A DNA stretch of 47,500 nucleotides, taken from contig NC_135562.1 of NCBI RefSeq assembly GCF_964340395.1, positions 18,496,485 through 18,543,984 of the forward strand, written 5' to 3'. Positions 32,524 through 45,200 of the stretch are shown here, one piece after another. Made by a program: the position numbers and the translations under genes. Below the pieces are notes generated by a model that worked only from the letters and a program-made list of their open reading frames with translations, was not told the DNA's origin and did not search any database. The stretch comes from Glandiceps talaboti (lineage: Eukaryota > Hemichordata > Enteropneusta > Spengelidae). The first letter of the stretch is position 1; the number at the start of each line of letters is the position of its first letter.

Positions 32524-32556
32524 TCAGTCTCTGAAACGATAGCAGACCCATATAAA
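32524..32556 (-). promoter_or_regulatory. Possible TATA box or 5'-UTR splice acceptor of gene A
   Basis: On the minus strand CTTTATATGG (TATA-like, 32551-32556) lies about 50 bp before the ATG, and CGTTTCAG|AGAC ends about 26 bp before it. Exon 1 of the C fragment has TTTTTCTAG|GAAC 20 bp before its ATG, which favours the splice-acceptor reading: a short 5' untranslated exon upstream. Both remain unproven. Confidence 0.3.
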
Positions 32557-32559
32557 GAC

Positions 32560-33620
32560 TACATCAAAATGGAATCACATGGCTGTACATATGTAGCCTT
32601 GTATGAAACTAGTGAAGGTATCGACTCAGATGACAACTGGTGTCATTAATCCAGCTACAGGCGTATGTCCTTCATTAGATATTCACTGAATCATACCAAC
32701 ACTTTCCAAACAGTGTATCTACTAGTTAGACATGAATACAAGTATTACTAAGGAGAACCAATTCAGATTTAAATGTTCCTATTCTCTCCAGTGAGAATGT
32801 ATTTTGACCTCGTTGTATATTGGTAATTGCATATAATAACTGAAAAGGTACATCCCTTACTGTCTTTTCAGTACTAAATATTTGTTTTGAGTGGAACGTT
32901 AATTACTGTAGCACTTTAAGTTAGATTTTTTGTTTGCTTTTTAGAGGGGTGGGTGTTCATGAAAAAAAAGAAATCTGGGGAGAAGCTACTTATTTTATTT
33001 ATTTTCTTGCAGGGAGTCACCAAAAAAATACAGCGCTCTGAAGGAGAATCACTCTACCTCCGTAATTAAAAGAGATCTGGCTTCGTATTGCCATGACTAT
33101 TTCATTACATCATCGGCAAAGCAGAACAGACACGACAAACACACATCTCGATCGCCCACGCAGAAGTTTAATATTCATTGTGTGGAGCCACTTTCTCTAT
33201 TTTAATTTTCAAGGTCATTCCGCAAAATAAAATGCCTAAACTGGCAAAGACGGGTGAACGTATACAATTCAAATCATCCATAATTGCATGTAACACTCGA
33301 GTCAAATTCTTCTACCGGTTCATGACCCATGTCATATAACTTGTCAAGAGCATACCCAGCTTAGTAGACATTGGTATTACGGTTTCCAAGCGTGTTCTGA
33401 CAAAAGTAGTCTCAGTTGACGTGTATTCACTTCCAAGCGTGCTGGGGTGCTTTGTGCTGACTTCAACGTACGCTTTGATTCACCTGCACCCAGGGGATGT
33501 GTATATGCCCCCCCACACACACACACACTTCGTAATTACTGAAGACTCCCTTATATACAGAGAACGCTAGTGGCGCATACATTCTACATATTTATAAATG
33601 TTTCAAGCTACATTCATCGG
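32560..33620. other. Upstream flank of gene A, no gene
   Basis: No ORF or recognised motif. A (CA)n stretch lies at about 33510-33528. Confidence 0.5.
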
Positions 33621-33624
33621 CTCT

Positions 33625-33780
33625 GTTTGATACAACTCAGAAACCAATAAGAAACTGCAATTTCAGATAGAATCGAAAGATTGAATGAATGAATGAATGA
33701 ATGAGTGAATGAATGAATGAATGAATACAATACCGTTTCTTCTCTAAATAAAAATGTCAAAAGTGCCTTATGTATGCAGA
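33625..33780. repeat. Half foldback element with (GAAT)n
   Basis: Starts TGTTTGATACAACTCAGAAA and continues AATAAGAAACTG...AAGATTGAATGAATG, matching one arm of the 30266-30553 foldback. The GAAT microsatellite has grown inside it (33678-33725). Confidence 0.7.
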
Positions 33781-34369
33781 CATTAAATACGTATGGTGTA
33801 ATCCGGGTATTTACACGAATGCCTCCAGTGTTCTCTGCAACCGCGTAAGTACTGTCACGAGCGTAGCGATTGAAAGTGCAGCAGAAAACGCTACATGCAT
33901 GCAAGCATAGTGCAAATACTACTAAGTAATCATTTTCGAACTCACGTTACATGGGGGTTGTATTATTATTACATATGTACCAGAACAAAACTAGTCACTT
34001 CTGATACCATGTGGGCATGATGTGCGACAGACATAACGAACTCACTTTAATAAGAACATAGCGGAACTAGATAAAATGTACAATAACAACGATGTCATAG
34101 AATGACAACTAATGCATGCAAGAGGCCGCTGTCCATTAGAGTTAACTTGGTATTAAATGACGGATACTGTTATAATGTTCGATACTTATGTTGTATAGTG
34201 TCCATCTGTACAGTATTCATATAGTGCCCATGAATGGTTTTATTAACAATATTCCATCACATCCGTTAAAACGATATTTTGCGATGACGTGATTTCGTGT
34301 ACAACGAACGATCACGCCTTCAAAAACTATACCAACAGGCTTCAGGTGATCTATGTGTGCTTTTTCATG
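33781..34369. other. No gene recognised
   Basis: Intergenic sequence with no supported feature on either strand. Confidence 0.5.
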
Positions 34370-34510
34370 GTTGCCAAATTATGGGGAATTTGAAGCGTAC
34401 ATTCCAAAGATATAACTTATTAACTGAAGGTCATTAATTAATTCAAATTACTCATTAAAATTAAAGTCTACGTCTGCAAACTTCATAGGACGCTCATTGC
34501 TATGGTTGAT
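34370..34510. repeat. Single diverged family-2 monomer
   Basis: Contains GAATTTGAAGCGTACATTC, TCATTAATTAATTCAAATTA, CTCATTAAAATTAAAG and CTTCATAGGAC in the same order and spacing as the 146-bp monomers of 17500-19600. Confidence 0.65.
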
Positions 34511-35300
34511 AAATAACACAACCCCCCCCCCAAACCCCATACAATTGTAAACTTATGGTGGAGAATCCCTGCAAGTGTAAGAAATACGAACCAATTCAAA
34601 TCGAATAATGCTCGCCTGGACATCATCGACAACTTGAAACATGTGTAAAAAGAACTGATGAGCAAGAACATCTGTCCAGTACAGGTTGCATTAAACTGAC
34701 CACAGGGAGCAGCAAGCATGTAATTGATTAATTGATCGATGAATATTTGATTGATTATCTTTATACTAATTTGTGCACGGCTGAGTGTTTGTTCGGTGTA
34801 ATAATCTGCCAGAAGATAAGAGATAAAGTAAAGTATTAATGTAACTGATCTCTTGTTAACTATACAATTATGGGTATTGTGATTTAGATAAGAGGAGAAG
34901 AATAGACAACATGCCATTATGTAGTCAATAAAGAGTGAATTACAGAGGGAAAAGTAGTCAGGGAAAGTAGAAAAAAAGTTCTACATCACCACAAAAATCA
35001 ATTGGTCTATTGACCAATAGCACACAAAATTAGTTTTATTTCGCCAAATTAATCATTCAATCAATCAATCAATCATTCAATCAAATAATCAATAAATCGC
35101 TCGATTGATCGATCGATTAATCAATCAATTAATCAATCACATGTTCGTTGCTCCCTGTGAGTTTACCTATAACATGATGTGCATGGCACAAACAAATTGC
35201 TTCGAACACATCAACAGACAAATATCACAACGAAAATTCATAGGACAACTCATCAAAATCACTGTGCTATAAGGTCGGCCTTTTGAAGACAACTTCAACA
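34511..35300. other. No gene; (AATC)n repeat inside
   Basis: An AATC/GATC-rich stretch runs from about 35051 to 35140. A 144-codon minus-strand ORF (34483-34917) has no domain, paralogue or splice support and was not accepted. Confidence 0.5.
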
Positions 35301-35329
35301 GACAGACACAGACAGACAGACAGACAGTC

Positions 35330-35378
<49 letters not shown>
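35301..35378. repeat. (GACA)n microsatellite
   Basis: About 19 near-perfect ACAG/GACA units. It creates Cys-Leu-Ser-Val repeat ORFs on the minus strand in three frames. Confidence 0.95.
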
Positions 35379-35380
<2 letters not shown>

Positions 35381-35671
35381 AGCATAACATAACCTCTTCT
35401 TTCGGGAGGTAAAATGTGACACTCCCATTTTCCCATTTGCTAAAATATTGCCCTTCCCTGAGAACCTGTTTGTAAAATGTGACCCCTCCCCCCATCCGCC
35501 TGTCATTACTGAAGGCACCTTTAGCTATATAAAAGATAACAGTAACCCATTTGTCGTCAGACAACGACCTTCTTGTATTATATACGATATCAGTGAGGTT
35601 GCCTCGTTTAATATAAATATATCCAGTTACATGTAAGCACTTGGTCGAGATAAGTTACTAGTCAGGTTTCC

Positions 35672-35849
<178 letters not shown>

Positions 35850-36121
35850 CCATTTTGACCTTCTTGTTAAACTTCTAATGGATGAGAGTATTCTAGTGAC
35901 CACACACATCATCATCAACTCACCAGCGCGAATCAGGAACGAAATAGTCGTGGTTATTATTTTGTTTTTTTAAACCGTCACGTCACACCATGCCACTTAT
36001 TAAGTTTAGTATGTTTGTACCAATAAAAACGTTTACCACTTTGGGTTATATGAATTTTAACTTGAAAGGCTACTGTGTATCATAAAAAAAATACGTTTTG
36101 TTTATTATGCACTTACTTCCC

Positions 36122-36305
36122 AGAAGAACCGACAGAGACCGGAAAGAACATACACTCAGCTGCTCCACTAGGCCTCAAACATCCGGATGTGAACGACGTG
36201 CTAAACAGTTATATGAACAATTATAGACGGATTATTTTTGTTGTCGTTAAGGAAGCCGGGGCAGAAGAAAAGACAGCCTGGAAATCACTTAATCTCACTG
36301 TGTGA
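36122..36305 (+). CDS. Weak candidate terminal exon, unknown
   Basis: An acceptor-like TTACTTCCCAG precedes an open frame of about 60 codons reading EEPTETGKNIHSAAPLGLKH, with PDVNDVLNSYMNNYRRIIFV further on and a TGA stop at 36303. Codon use is GC-richer than the surroundings, which made it stand out. No partner exon, no family recognised. It may belong to a transposon. Confidence 0.2.
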
Positions 36306-36640
36306 ATCCATTCCATTCTTGTTCACCGATGTTTACTCTATAATTCTATGCTATAAAGCTCGTGGAAAATCAGCGGTTCATTCTTGTTACGCTTGGGAAA
36401 CGCACGTTTAACGGTATTATACAAACTATCCTCACGACGCCTAGACCTGAAAATTAAGAAAGCGAAGATTTGCTATCCAGATCTACGTCAATCAGGCGGG
36501 AAGATTATAGATTTCCCTCGTCAATTGACATATCTATGGTGTCGACTATACTGATTGTGAGTGCCGACAACATTCAGTGATATTATGTAAAATCTTGCTT
36601 TCAACCGTGGCCTCAACTATGTGAAGTTAATGTTACCTTT

Positions 36641-37020
36641 AAAGGTGATTCAAAATGCTCACAATCACTATTGCTATTTTGCTGGACGACATGTTTGTGA
36701 AACGTATTCTGGTTTTAAAACTTTAAAAAAGCGTCTGCAAACACCTTAAAATGACCTTTTTTCAGTCAGTTCCGAGAGTTTTCGGGTATTTCCGGTCCCA
36801 CCTAGACCACAGGATTTTGTGACGTCATAAAGGGACATCGTTAGCACATAGCCTGTGACGAGCGTAGTCAACAGGTGAATAAAACTCAACAGCATTGTGA
36901 AAAAATACATTAATGTTTTCAGAGTGACGCTTTTTTAAAGTTTTAAAACCAGTATACATTTCACAAACATGTCGTCTAGCAAAATAGCAATAGTGAATGT
37001 GAGCATTTTGAATCACCTTT
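36641..37020. mobile_element. Foldback element with about 95-bp arms
   Basis: The left arm (36641-36735) starts AAAGGTGATTCAAAATGCTC and the right arm (36925-37020) ends in its complement. Arms agree over CTATTTTGCT(G/A)GACGACATG and GTTTTAAAACTTTAAAAAAG with few mismatches. The centre is about 190 bp with no ORF. Confidence 0.85.
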
Positions 37021-37325
37021 AAGTCAAAATATTTTTTCAAATAGAATATAGATCCTAAAAGCATGGGAAAGAAATTTCCTTGAAATATAATATTAAAAGG
37101 AAGCCCCATAATTACGTTCGCCTATCTTACCAGCCATCTTGAAAAGCATTTCCTGATGACATCACCAACGTTTTAAACGCGGAAAAATCCATATCGGAAA
37201 ATAACTCTCAGCGATGTTTTTTGGCATGATTAATGTCATGGTTCGAAAATGAGTCAGTTAAACATGGTTAACTATGTATTTTGCAATGGTTTCGGTGATC
37301 AAATCGGATAGGAAATAGTCATTAC

Positions 37326-38168
37326 GGGAGCCGTCATTATTTACGAACGGGGGGGGGGGGGGGTTCAGAGGATTTTAGGGCGGGGGTCACTCAAAAAATG
37401 GGAAGTGAAAGGGGCGGTTACACAAAAATTGGGGAGCGAAAGTCGGGGGGGGGGGAGGTTACTCAAAATTTAAGATGTTAAAATCCTGTACCAACCCCCA
37501 CTTGGCTCCCTCAAACTTTGATTCAAGTAATACCACCTAATGTAAAAAATTACCTATAGTACTACTTTGGGAAGCTACATTCATTGTCACCCCTTCCTCT
37601 TGAAATATACTAGATCCATAACGTTATAAGGAAATTCAAAATGCAAAGTTTGATATTGTATGTATGTATGTATGTATGTATGTATGTATAGTAGAGTATA
37701 TTTATTTGACACGAAATTATGTCATACAAGAACATAATTTATGGTCAATGATATACAGATGATATACAATGAAACAACAATAAAATAACGTGTGTGAGTG
37801 TGTGTGCATGTGGTATTTTAACGGAACACTCAACCTCAATTTGTAGGTATGTATGTACTACGTACGTATATATGTACGCACGTATGTATGCATATGTATA
37901 CATGTGTGTGAGTGTGTCTGTATGTGGTGTTTAATGGAACACTCAACCTCAATTTGTATAATGTTTGTAGCACCATTAGCAGTTAATGAGTTATGATAAA
38001 ATGGTGGTGGTGGTGGTGGTGGTGGTTGGGTTATGAAAAATAAATTGTGTCATGGAGGGGGGTTACGAAAAATTTCTAGCCAGGGTCACTCATTTTTTTT
38101 GGATTTTCGAAGCAAATCCCCCTCCCCCCTCCCCCCGCCAACCCCGGTCGTAAATAATGACTGCTCCC
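37326..38168. mobile_element. Non-autonomous TIR element with G-rich ends
   Basis: Left terminus GGGAGCCGTCATTATTTACG, right terminus the complement of GGGAGCAGTCATTATTTACG, followed inside by runs of G or C. Both flanks read TAC, a possible 3-bp target duplication. Internally there are repeated phrases of the GGTTACTCAAAAATTGGG type, an (ATGT)n tract at 37659-37689, and a direct duplication of GGAACACTCAACCTCAATTT (37825 and 37935). No transposase ORF. Confidence 0.75.
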
Positions 38169-38339
38169 TACATATACCGGAAGTCAGTGTTTATAGTTCA
38201 GCGTTCATCCAATACGCATGCGTAAGTTTGTTTTTGTTTGTTTGCAAACATTTTTGTTAAATTATTTTTATTAGCGGGTTCTCTAAAACTTTACAAGTCT
38301 ATTTAAAAGGAGTACAGAAACTGAAATGCGGGAAATACA

Positions 38340-38970
38340 GTAGTACATGTACTTTGACAGGGATGGGGAAATGATTTACACTGTGAGGCCTGACCATTTG
38401 TCAATAGCTTTTCCATATCTGTCATTTATTTTGGAAATATACAGCTCAGTCTTCATTGTCATTTTAATATTCAAAATAACTAAGTTTAAGGATGGTATAG
38501 TTTTCTTAAGTTTGCAGTCAAAAATTGTTTTCTTTACAATCAGTAACAAATGATTTAGGAGTAATGAGAAGGCAGTGTCACCTAACAAAATTTGTTTAGC
38601 TGATAAATTTTGTGGGGCTCCAGTAAAAGAACCCCACAACGAGGTAGAGCTATTCCAGACACACCTGAAACTATCACTCTCAATAAAAAGGTGTAACAGA
38701 GTTTTTTCTGTTTGTTCACAAAATGTACAGAGACTATTCTTTGTCATGTCGCAATCACTACATAAGCTGTTATCCATCCCAAGTTCAGACCATCACGTTG
38801 AATCTGGCTTATTTTGCCTGATGACAGCGTTCCATTGCAATTGTCATACTCAGAAGCAATGTTTCGTTTGAGTGTCAGAAGTATGTTTCTTTCGTAGCGT
38901 GGGAAACCTGAGATGGGCGTGTAAATTGGACGACTGTTGAATCTTACATTAACAAGATGTCTCAAAAGAT
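38340..38970 (-). pseudogene. L1-like LINE C-terminal relic with zinc-knuckle motif
   Basis: The minus strand encodes LCTFCEQTEKTLLHLFIESD then FRCVWNS, matching the CxFCxxxxEtxxHLFweC...fW zinc-knuckle region at the C-terminus of L1/Tx1-type LINE ORF2, and ends DRYGKAIDKWSGLTV, like the typical final ...KFnkKW. The upstream part (38744-38965, RYERNILLTLKRNIASEYDN) is in another frame, so there is at least one frame shift. The final Cys of CxxC-H-C is Ser or Asp. Confidence 0.75.
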
Positions 38971-39823
38971 TGTGAACGGATTTTGATGAAAATTTCTTGG
39001 CAGACTATCTTTTAGATGAGTAACAATGGAGATCCAATTCTGGTCTTGTTAAAAAGTCTCTACTAAGAAATCAAGGTTTCATCGATGATTGAAGATTTGA
39101 GCCTTACATTTTCGAAATCAACACCATGATAATATATATCTTAGTAGAGACTTTTCATACCAACGGTGTTATTGTTGTAATTACTACCAACAATTATCGT
39201 CCTACCTGTTCTGACGCGTCTGGCAGAACAATCGTCTTCCTTGTAGTGTGGCTGCGAATATACAGTTTTCCGTTGTTTACCATATACTCGCTTATCATCA
39301 GTCCAGTCCTACGGGATATCTTAGTGTACTGGATTATATACCAGTAGCTAAGTTTCCTCTCCATTGAGGGCGTCCTAATGGAATGCTCCATTAGCTATAT
39401 AGGGACGGTTTTCAGTGAGCCACTAAAAACCGCTCATACAACGTTATTATTGATGAGATTTCCCTTCAAGTCTTATAACATTTCGGTTCTGTTCTTGTCT
39501 CTGGGTCCAACGCTACAAAATATTGCTTGTTAGCAAGAAAAACGCAATGGAACACTGACATCATAAGGCAGATTCAACGTGATAGTCTGAACTTGAATTA
39601 GGATGGAATAGTTTACGCATTGATTGCGACATGTCAGATGACACAAGTTGGCAAACTAACAAAAAACAATTACTTCTTATATTTCGTATTATCATTGGGA
39701 AGCTTTGCCTTAAAGACCATGACATTTCGGTTGCGTTCATGTCACTTACAGCATTTAATTACAAGAAATTTGAAAACTTTACCGATTAATTTTATTTTTC
39801 TAGGAACTCACCCGACAACGATT
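38971..39823. other. No gene recognised; flank of exon C
   Basis: No supported feature. The phrase ACATTTCGGTT(C/G)(T/C)GTTC(T/A)TGTC occurs twice (39480 and 39722), which suggests a small local duplication. Confidence 0.45.
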
Positions 39824-39974
39824 ATGAATAACACTAGTCTCGAGTGGCCTTTTACAGTATGGTTCTGCTTAGTAATTGTATCATTTTACAACACTGATGC
39901 AATTGGTAATAAGCTGCCTGTGCTGAGTTGTGTGCCTGTAAATATTACATCAGGTTGGTCTGAGCAACTGGGAA
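39824..39974 (+). pseudogene. Gene C: truncated exon 1 of a third GABA-B-like receptor
   Basis: ATG at 39824 starts MNNTSLEWPFTVWFCLVIVS and then YNTDAIGNKLPVLSCVPVNI, TSGWSEQ. It aligns with gene A exon 1 ([18 protein letters not shown]...[18 protein letters not shown]): signal peptide, KL.(L/V)L, VPV.(N/I)TS.W. Homology stops just after TSGWS. From about 39975 the sequence is the antisense of the gene B 3' end, and the frame closes at TAA (39983). A TTTTTCTAG acceptor precedes the ATG. It is read on the plus strand, head-to-head with gene A and facing gene B. As it stands it cannot make a receptor. Confidence 0.8.
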
Positions 39975-40001
39975 CACAATTGTAAAAGAATTGTTACCAA
40001 T

Positions 40002-40142
40002 CTACACGTTTGAACTTTCAACATCACCCTGTGTACTATCTTCTTCGATGTAGCCGACATTCCTTTTCTGTGGTGATAATCCTTCACTAGTCCGCCTTTT
40101 GTGGAATTGCTTACCAGATGGATCCCGCCAAACAACAACGAC
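40002..40142 (-). CDS. Gene B exon 17: tail and stop
   Basis: Acceptor GTAAACAG|GTC. Encodes [20 protein letters not shown] then PQKRNVGYIEEDSTQGDVES, SNV and TAG. Same length as in A. Confidence 0.9.
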   Translation of the reverse strand, partial: VVVVWRDPSGKQFHKRRTSEGLSPQKRNVGYIEEDSTQGDVESSNV

Positions 40143-41759
40143 CTGTTTACCAGACAATTCAAAAAGACAATCATGAAAATAAAGAAAGATACAATATCAA
40201 GCCCAATTTTGATCCTTCAATGGTAACAATAAGAATGTTAACCTAAAGGTAAACAAGTCACTTACGATTACATTAAAGTACTAGTATCTTCACTATTCGT
40301 ACTTCACACGTGTCAGTTCGTGTATAATGTGTATATGGAAGTAATGAAATTTGTCAACAATTACAAAAATCCCGTTGGAATGTGTTCATACATTTCATTG
40401 TAGTCAAGCTCGACCTGATAAATTAACATTGAAATTAGTACATACAATCCATATCATGTCATGTTCTAATATAATATAATATAACATAACATAACATAAC
40501 ATGACATAACATAACATAACATAACATAACATAATATAATATATAATATAATATAATATAATATAATATAATATAATATAATATATTTTAATATAATATA
40601 TAATGTCATACATTATTGGAAAACGTAGATTGTTTTGCTGGAAATTCTTCTCTAAAATATACTCCTTCATCTTACCTTTTTCACAAACATCATGCATAAG
40701 GTGATAGTGGTGCATAGAAATATCGGTAGACTTGTAAACAGGTAGCTGAGAGTTGGCATATCATGAAGTACCAAGTTTAGGATTATGATTACTAAGCTGG
40801 CCATCATGATGTTATAGATAGATATACCAATTTGTCTGTTGAAAATACCAAAAGCAATATATTACTAATAATAGATAGATAGCTCTTTGTCTAAATAGCC
40901 AAAATATACTAACAATGTAACGATAGCTCTTTGTGTAAACAACCAAATATATATTAATTTCAATAAAATTATGTAACCTTGCTTGGTAGTATATTGAATG
41001 AATGAATAAATGAATAAATGAAATTTATTTCACCAGATTATAAAATAAGCTACACTTTTAAATAACATACATATGATACAAATATAAAACATGAATACAA
41101 AAGTAATACATAAGTGTTATCTGATATGGACCATGAAAATAGTCTTGTCCATGGCACGTACATTTTTCTACATTTCAAATCGAAGACAGGACGCAACTAA
41201 CTTTCAGAAGGAAAGTAAAATAAAAGTACACACACACACACTTAACATTTTCCTTAGAACAATTTACTTCTAGTATTTGAATATGCCATAAGAACGTGAA
41301 CAATGTTTTAAAATATCACGAGACTTATGATCACAAACCTTGCATCATTTAAACCTTCAACTTGTATATTTCTTGTTTCGTGTGCAAGAAAGCAACCAAA
41401 TATCAGTAGTAGTCCTTTCTGTCCGCAGACAGCACCGACCCACCACCAAATGTGCTCAGAGCTACACGAATGGATTTCCACAATTCCTTTCACTGATCTT
41501 TGCATAATCTGTCAATTTACAGTGTACAGAAGACACATTAATATTTTATAGAGGAGTTCCACACAACTGTCGATTGTGTTCAATACACTGGTTTTGTAGT
41601 AGGTTTCCGACGTATATTGTGGGGGCCTTTCCGTATTAAAACGACATTTCATCGACTGTACATTATACAGGCATGCATAACACATTAAACACAACGTCAA
41701 TGATTGGAAACAAACTGAAACAAATAAATACATACATACATACATACATACATACATAC

Positions 41760-41790
<31 letters not shown>

Positions 41791-42180
41791 CATACATACA
41801 TACATACGTTTATCAATCACATGGTTTACATGGAGCAATGCTTTACTTATAAAATGATATACTTACTTCCGTAGACACCTCAATAAGACGCGTTGTGCTG
41901 GGATCAACCAGTTGCCAAGTAGTTAAGACAATAATATCAACCAACAGTAGCATAAGGACAAATATTATCAAATGTTTATCGTGCATTGGCTGTAAAATAA
42001 AATAAAATACACTTTATTTTCAGTTGTAGCTTCTTTGTTTTATTGGACATTAGTTAGACATTAATACATAATTTAGGTGTGTATTCCTGATAATTTTCAT
42101 TGTTCAATTCAGGTCACCGTATAAAGAGACTTAACTGCACAAACGACTCAATTTTTGAGATACATACATACATACATACA

Positions 42181-42216
<36 letters not shown>

Positions 42217-45200
42217 TATATATTGACAACAGCTGAATATTTAAAAAAAAATACTTGTCTTTATTTTTATACGACGATGGGGAACTCAAAATATGACCTG
42301 TCGGTTATTACAGGTATAAAGACAAAGGTAACTCAGTTCGTTTTGTTTATGAAAAGTGTTATGAGTGTCACATACAGAATGCTATCTTATTACTGACTTT
42401 TAAAGTGTATATTGTGTCTTTCTAGGTGGAATGAATCGAATATCCAAGGGCTGTTTAGTGGCTTTATTGAAAAGTATTCCGGTGTTGGAACCCTGCATAT
42501 ATTACTAGCCCTATGACTGTGATGATTTACATTGTTCACTAAAAGTGCCTATGCATTTCATAAACAACGAAACAGCAGTTTTGAATATCTCATACTAAGA
42601 TATGAAGGCATGTTCCTTTTGTAATAACTCACCTCTTTTCGAACTTCAAATTTCATAAAAAGCTTATGAATGCGCCACGTTTTAGCAAACATGGGTCCAA
42701 ATCCTAATGTAAAGCCAATTGATAGAAACCATTTCCCAACCTGAAACAAACAACAATTGGTATTTCTGTTTAAATGTACGATCAGGTTAGAGAAGCATAG
42801 TTTATAGTACCGCTTTGTTATAAACAAATACCTTCATCGTGAACTTAATACTGAATCCAGAAGCTATTATCATGTGAAATCGTGCTGTACTCTTGGAATG
42901 GTATAAGTGTAAAGTTGTATTGCTTTGTTCATACACACAAAAGGCCAATGGCCATATGTAAACTATTTTAAAATTAAATAATTACACCTTGGAAGGCACT
43001 TATGAAAATTGCATTGCAATAGATTAACTGTTTGATTTTACAGTGAAAGGTGAAAACTCAAAAAATCCCCCTGACCACCTGTTCAGAGAGGAAAATCTAT
43101 ACTCGGAGAAATTACCAATAACAGAAGCATTTACAGACTGGATCAATGTATTCAAGTACAATTGTGCTCAGTAATATACGCAATATATTCTGACTTGTAT
43201 CATTTACTACTCACCAGACATGAAGTTGTACGTTGGTTGTCAGTGTTTAAGTAACGAGAGCTCATTAAACCAAATGGAATGATTGATACATACACCAACA
43301 AAGCACCGAATAAAGTAATAGTATTCATCCTGGGAGAAGATAACTTGATGAATCTACAGAAATAGTAACAAGTTACTACAGTTTCTTAAAATTGCATAGG
43401 AGTGTTAGCTATTTAGTAGGGTAATAACGGTTAATATAAAGGACTTTAATGAGTGGACGCATTAGGCGAACACGATACCAATACACAACTGGCTATATAT
43501 TTAGATGTTATTCCCCAATAATCTTCTTTGTTCAGCCAAGAAAAATACGAGTGATCTAAGGGGTCTCTGTGACTCGTAGTGACAACCCTATAGGTCACGA
43601 GTATTTTCCAGCTGAAAGAAGAAAAATGTTGGAGAATAGCATAATTAAACCAGCGCCAGAAATATCAAAGAAAAATTGAGAGAAATATTTGTGAGTTTGA
43701 ACGTTTTGACTCACATTTCAAACACAGCAGAACCAGTGTTGTCATGACATAGGCGCGCGTTGTCGTGGCGTCGAGCAACCAGGGTATATATCCCATATTT
43801 TCTGCTTATGTATGGTATAAATGATAATTATAATGACCGGTTGAAATTTTGCAAGATTATTCTTTGTAATAAAGACATTGTTAGTCTTGGAAAGATCTAG
43901 AAGCCATGCACTTGCCCACTGTGTTCGGTCATTCTGGGATTCAATTCCCTGTAAGACTTTCTAGAAAAAATCTCTGGTCGTTGCATCATTGTATACAATA
44001 ATCTTACTTGATATGATAGTAAAAGTTGGTAAAACCTACAAACATACCCATGGTTTCGTTTGATGATGTTGAGGCAGAGAAAGAAGATATCAAGTAAGAT
44101 TCCAAACGATGCAAACACTGTAGCTGAGATAAGTAGTCCATCGTGTACGTACAGAGTCTTGTAATGCAACTGTTCTCCATCCGCTGGAGGAAGGCCATCT
44201 ATTGAATAAAATCGCTGTCTTTATGCAGTAACTATCCCCAAGCAAAACCTTATGTTTTCGAGAAAGTGCGTAGCACCCTTTGGATATAGTTTGACAAACG
44301 TTAAAATCACATATGGTCAAGGAACATAACTATATTTTTTAGACGAGATTGTTGGTGCAAATCTAGAAATATAAATTGGTCTAGACATCAAAATAACGGT
44401 GCTGAAATACGATATATTATATAATGACGGCAAGAGGCCAAGTGGCCCTGACTGAGAATAGTATATTGGTAGTCTGTAGCTGGGTCGATGTCGTCCGCAA
44501 ACATCATGGTCGCCATGTCCGTACCACTGAGCACCTACATAACTAAATGTCGCACGTGCTGAACACTGATATCCGATGGGATTTTTAAAGCGACTGAAGC
44601 GTCCAATGTTTACACAACATCATTACCTTAGGCCAATGGCATAAGCGCTTCCGAAGTGCAGACATAGTGCAACAGATCATGTAGGTAGGTTGAATCCCGC
44701 CATAAAATATTTCTAACAGATCATACACTTATTATATTAAAACTTATCGCTGCAAAAGTACTTTCATTCTGTGAGATATAGTATATCACTCGTTATAAAG
44801 TTGTTGACGTTGCCTCTTTCATCGTGTTGTACAGTTTCGAATTAGAAGGGTACCAATATTTACATTATACAGATATCGAGATTCATAGGCCAATCGACAA
44901 CTTCCTCTCAGAACTATCGTTTGTTTTCCTATATTTTGGAATTTCTTTGTAAATATTAATTTACTGAATAATGAAATAGCAATATACCACATCACTATAT
45001 GCAAAAGCCTGTTACACCCCGGGGAATTATTTAAAAAACAATAAACATCTCACCTTGCCATTGAAATGCATGCGTAATTGTGATATTGACCTCGGTATCA
45101 GCTATGCCTATTGAGACGGATTTTCCATCTGAAAAAAAAATATTTTATAAAATGTCAAATTCTTGCTCCATTATTCATTCTTTATGTATAAATAACCTTG

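Noticed and set aside
34483-34917. 144-codon minus-strand ORF
   Set aside because: No domain, no paralogue, crosses a poly-C run and satellite sequence. Best seen as a chance ORF.
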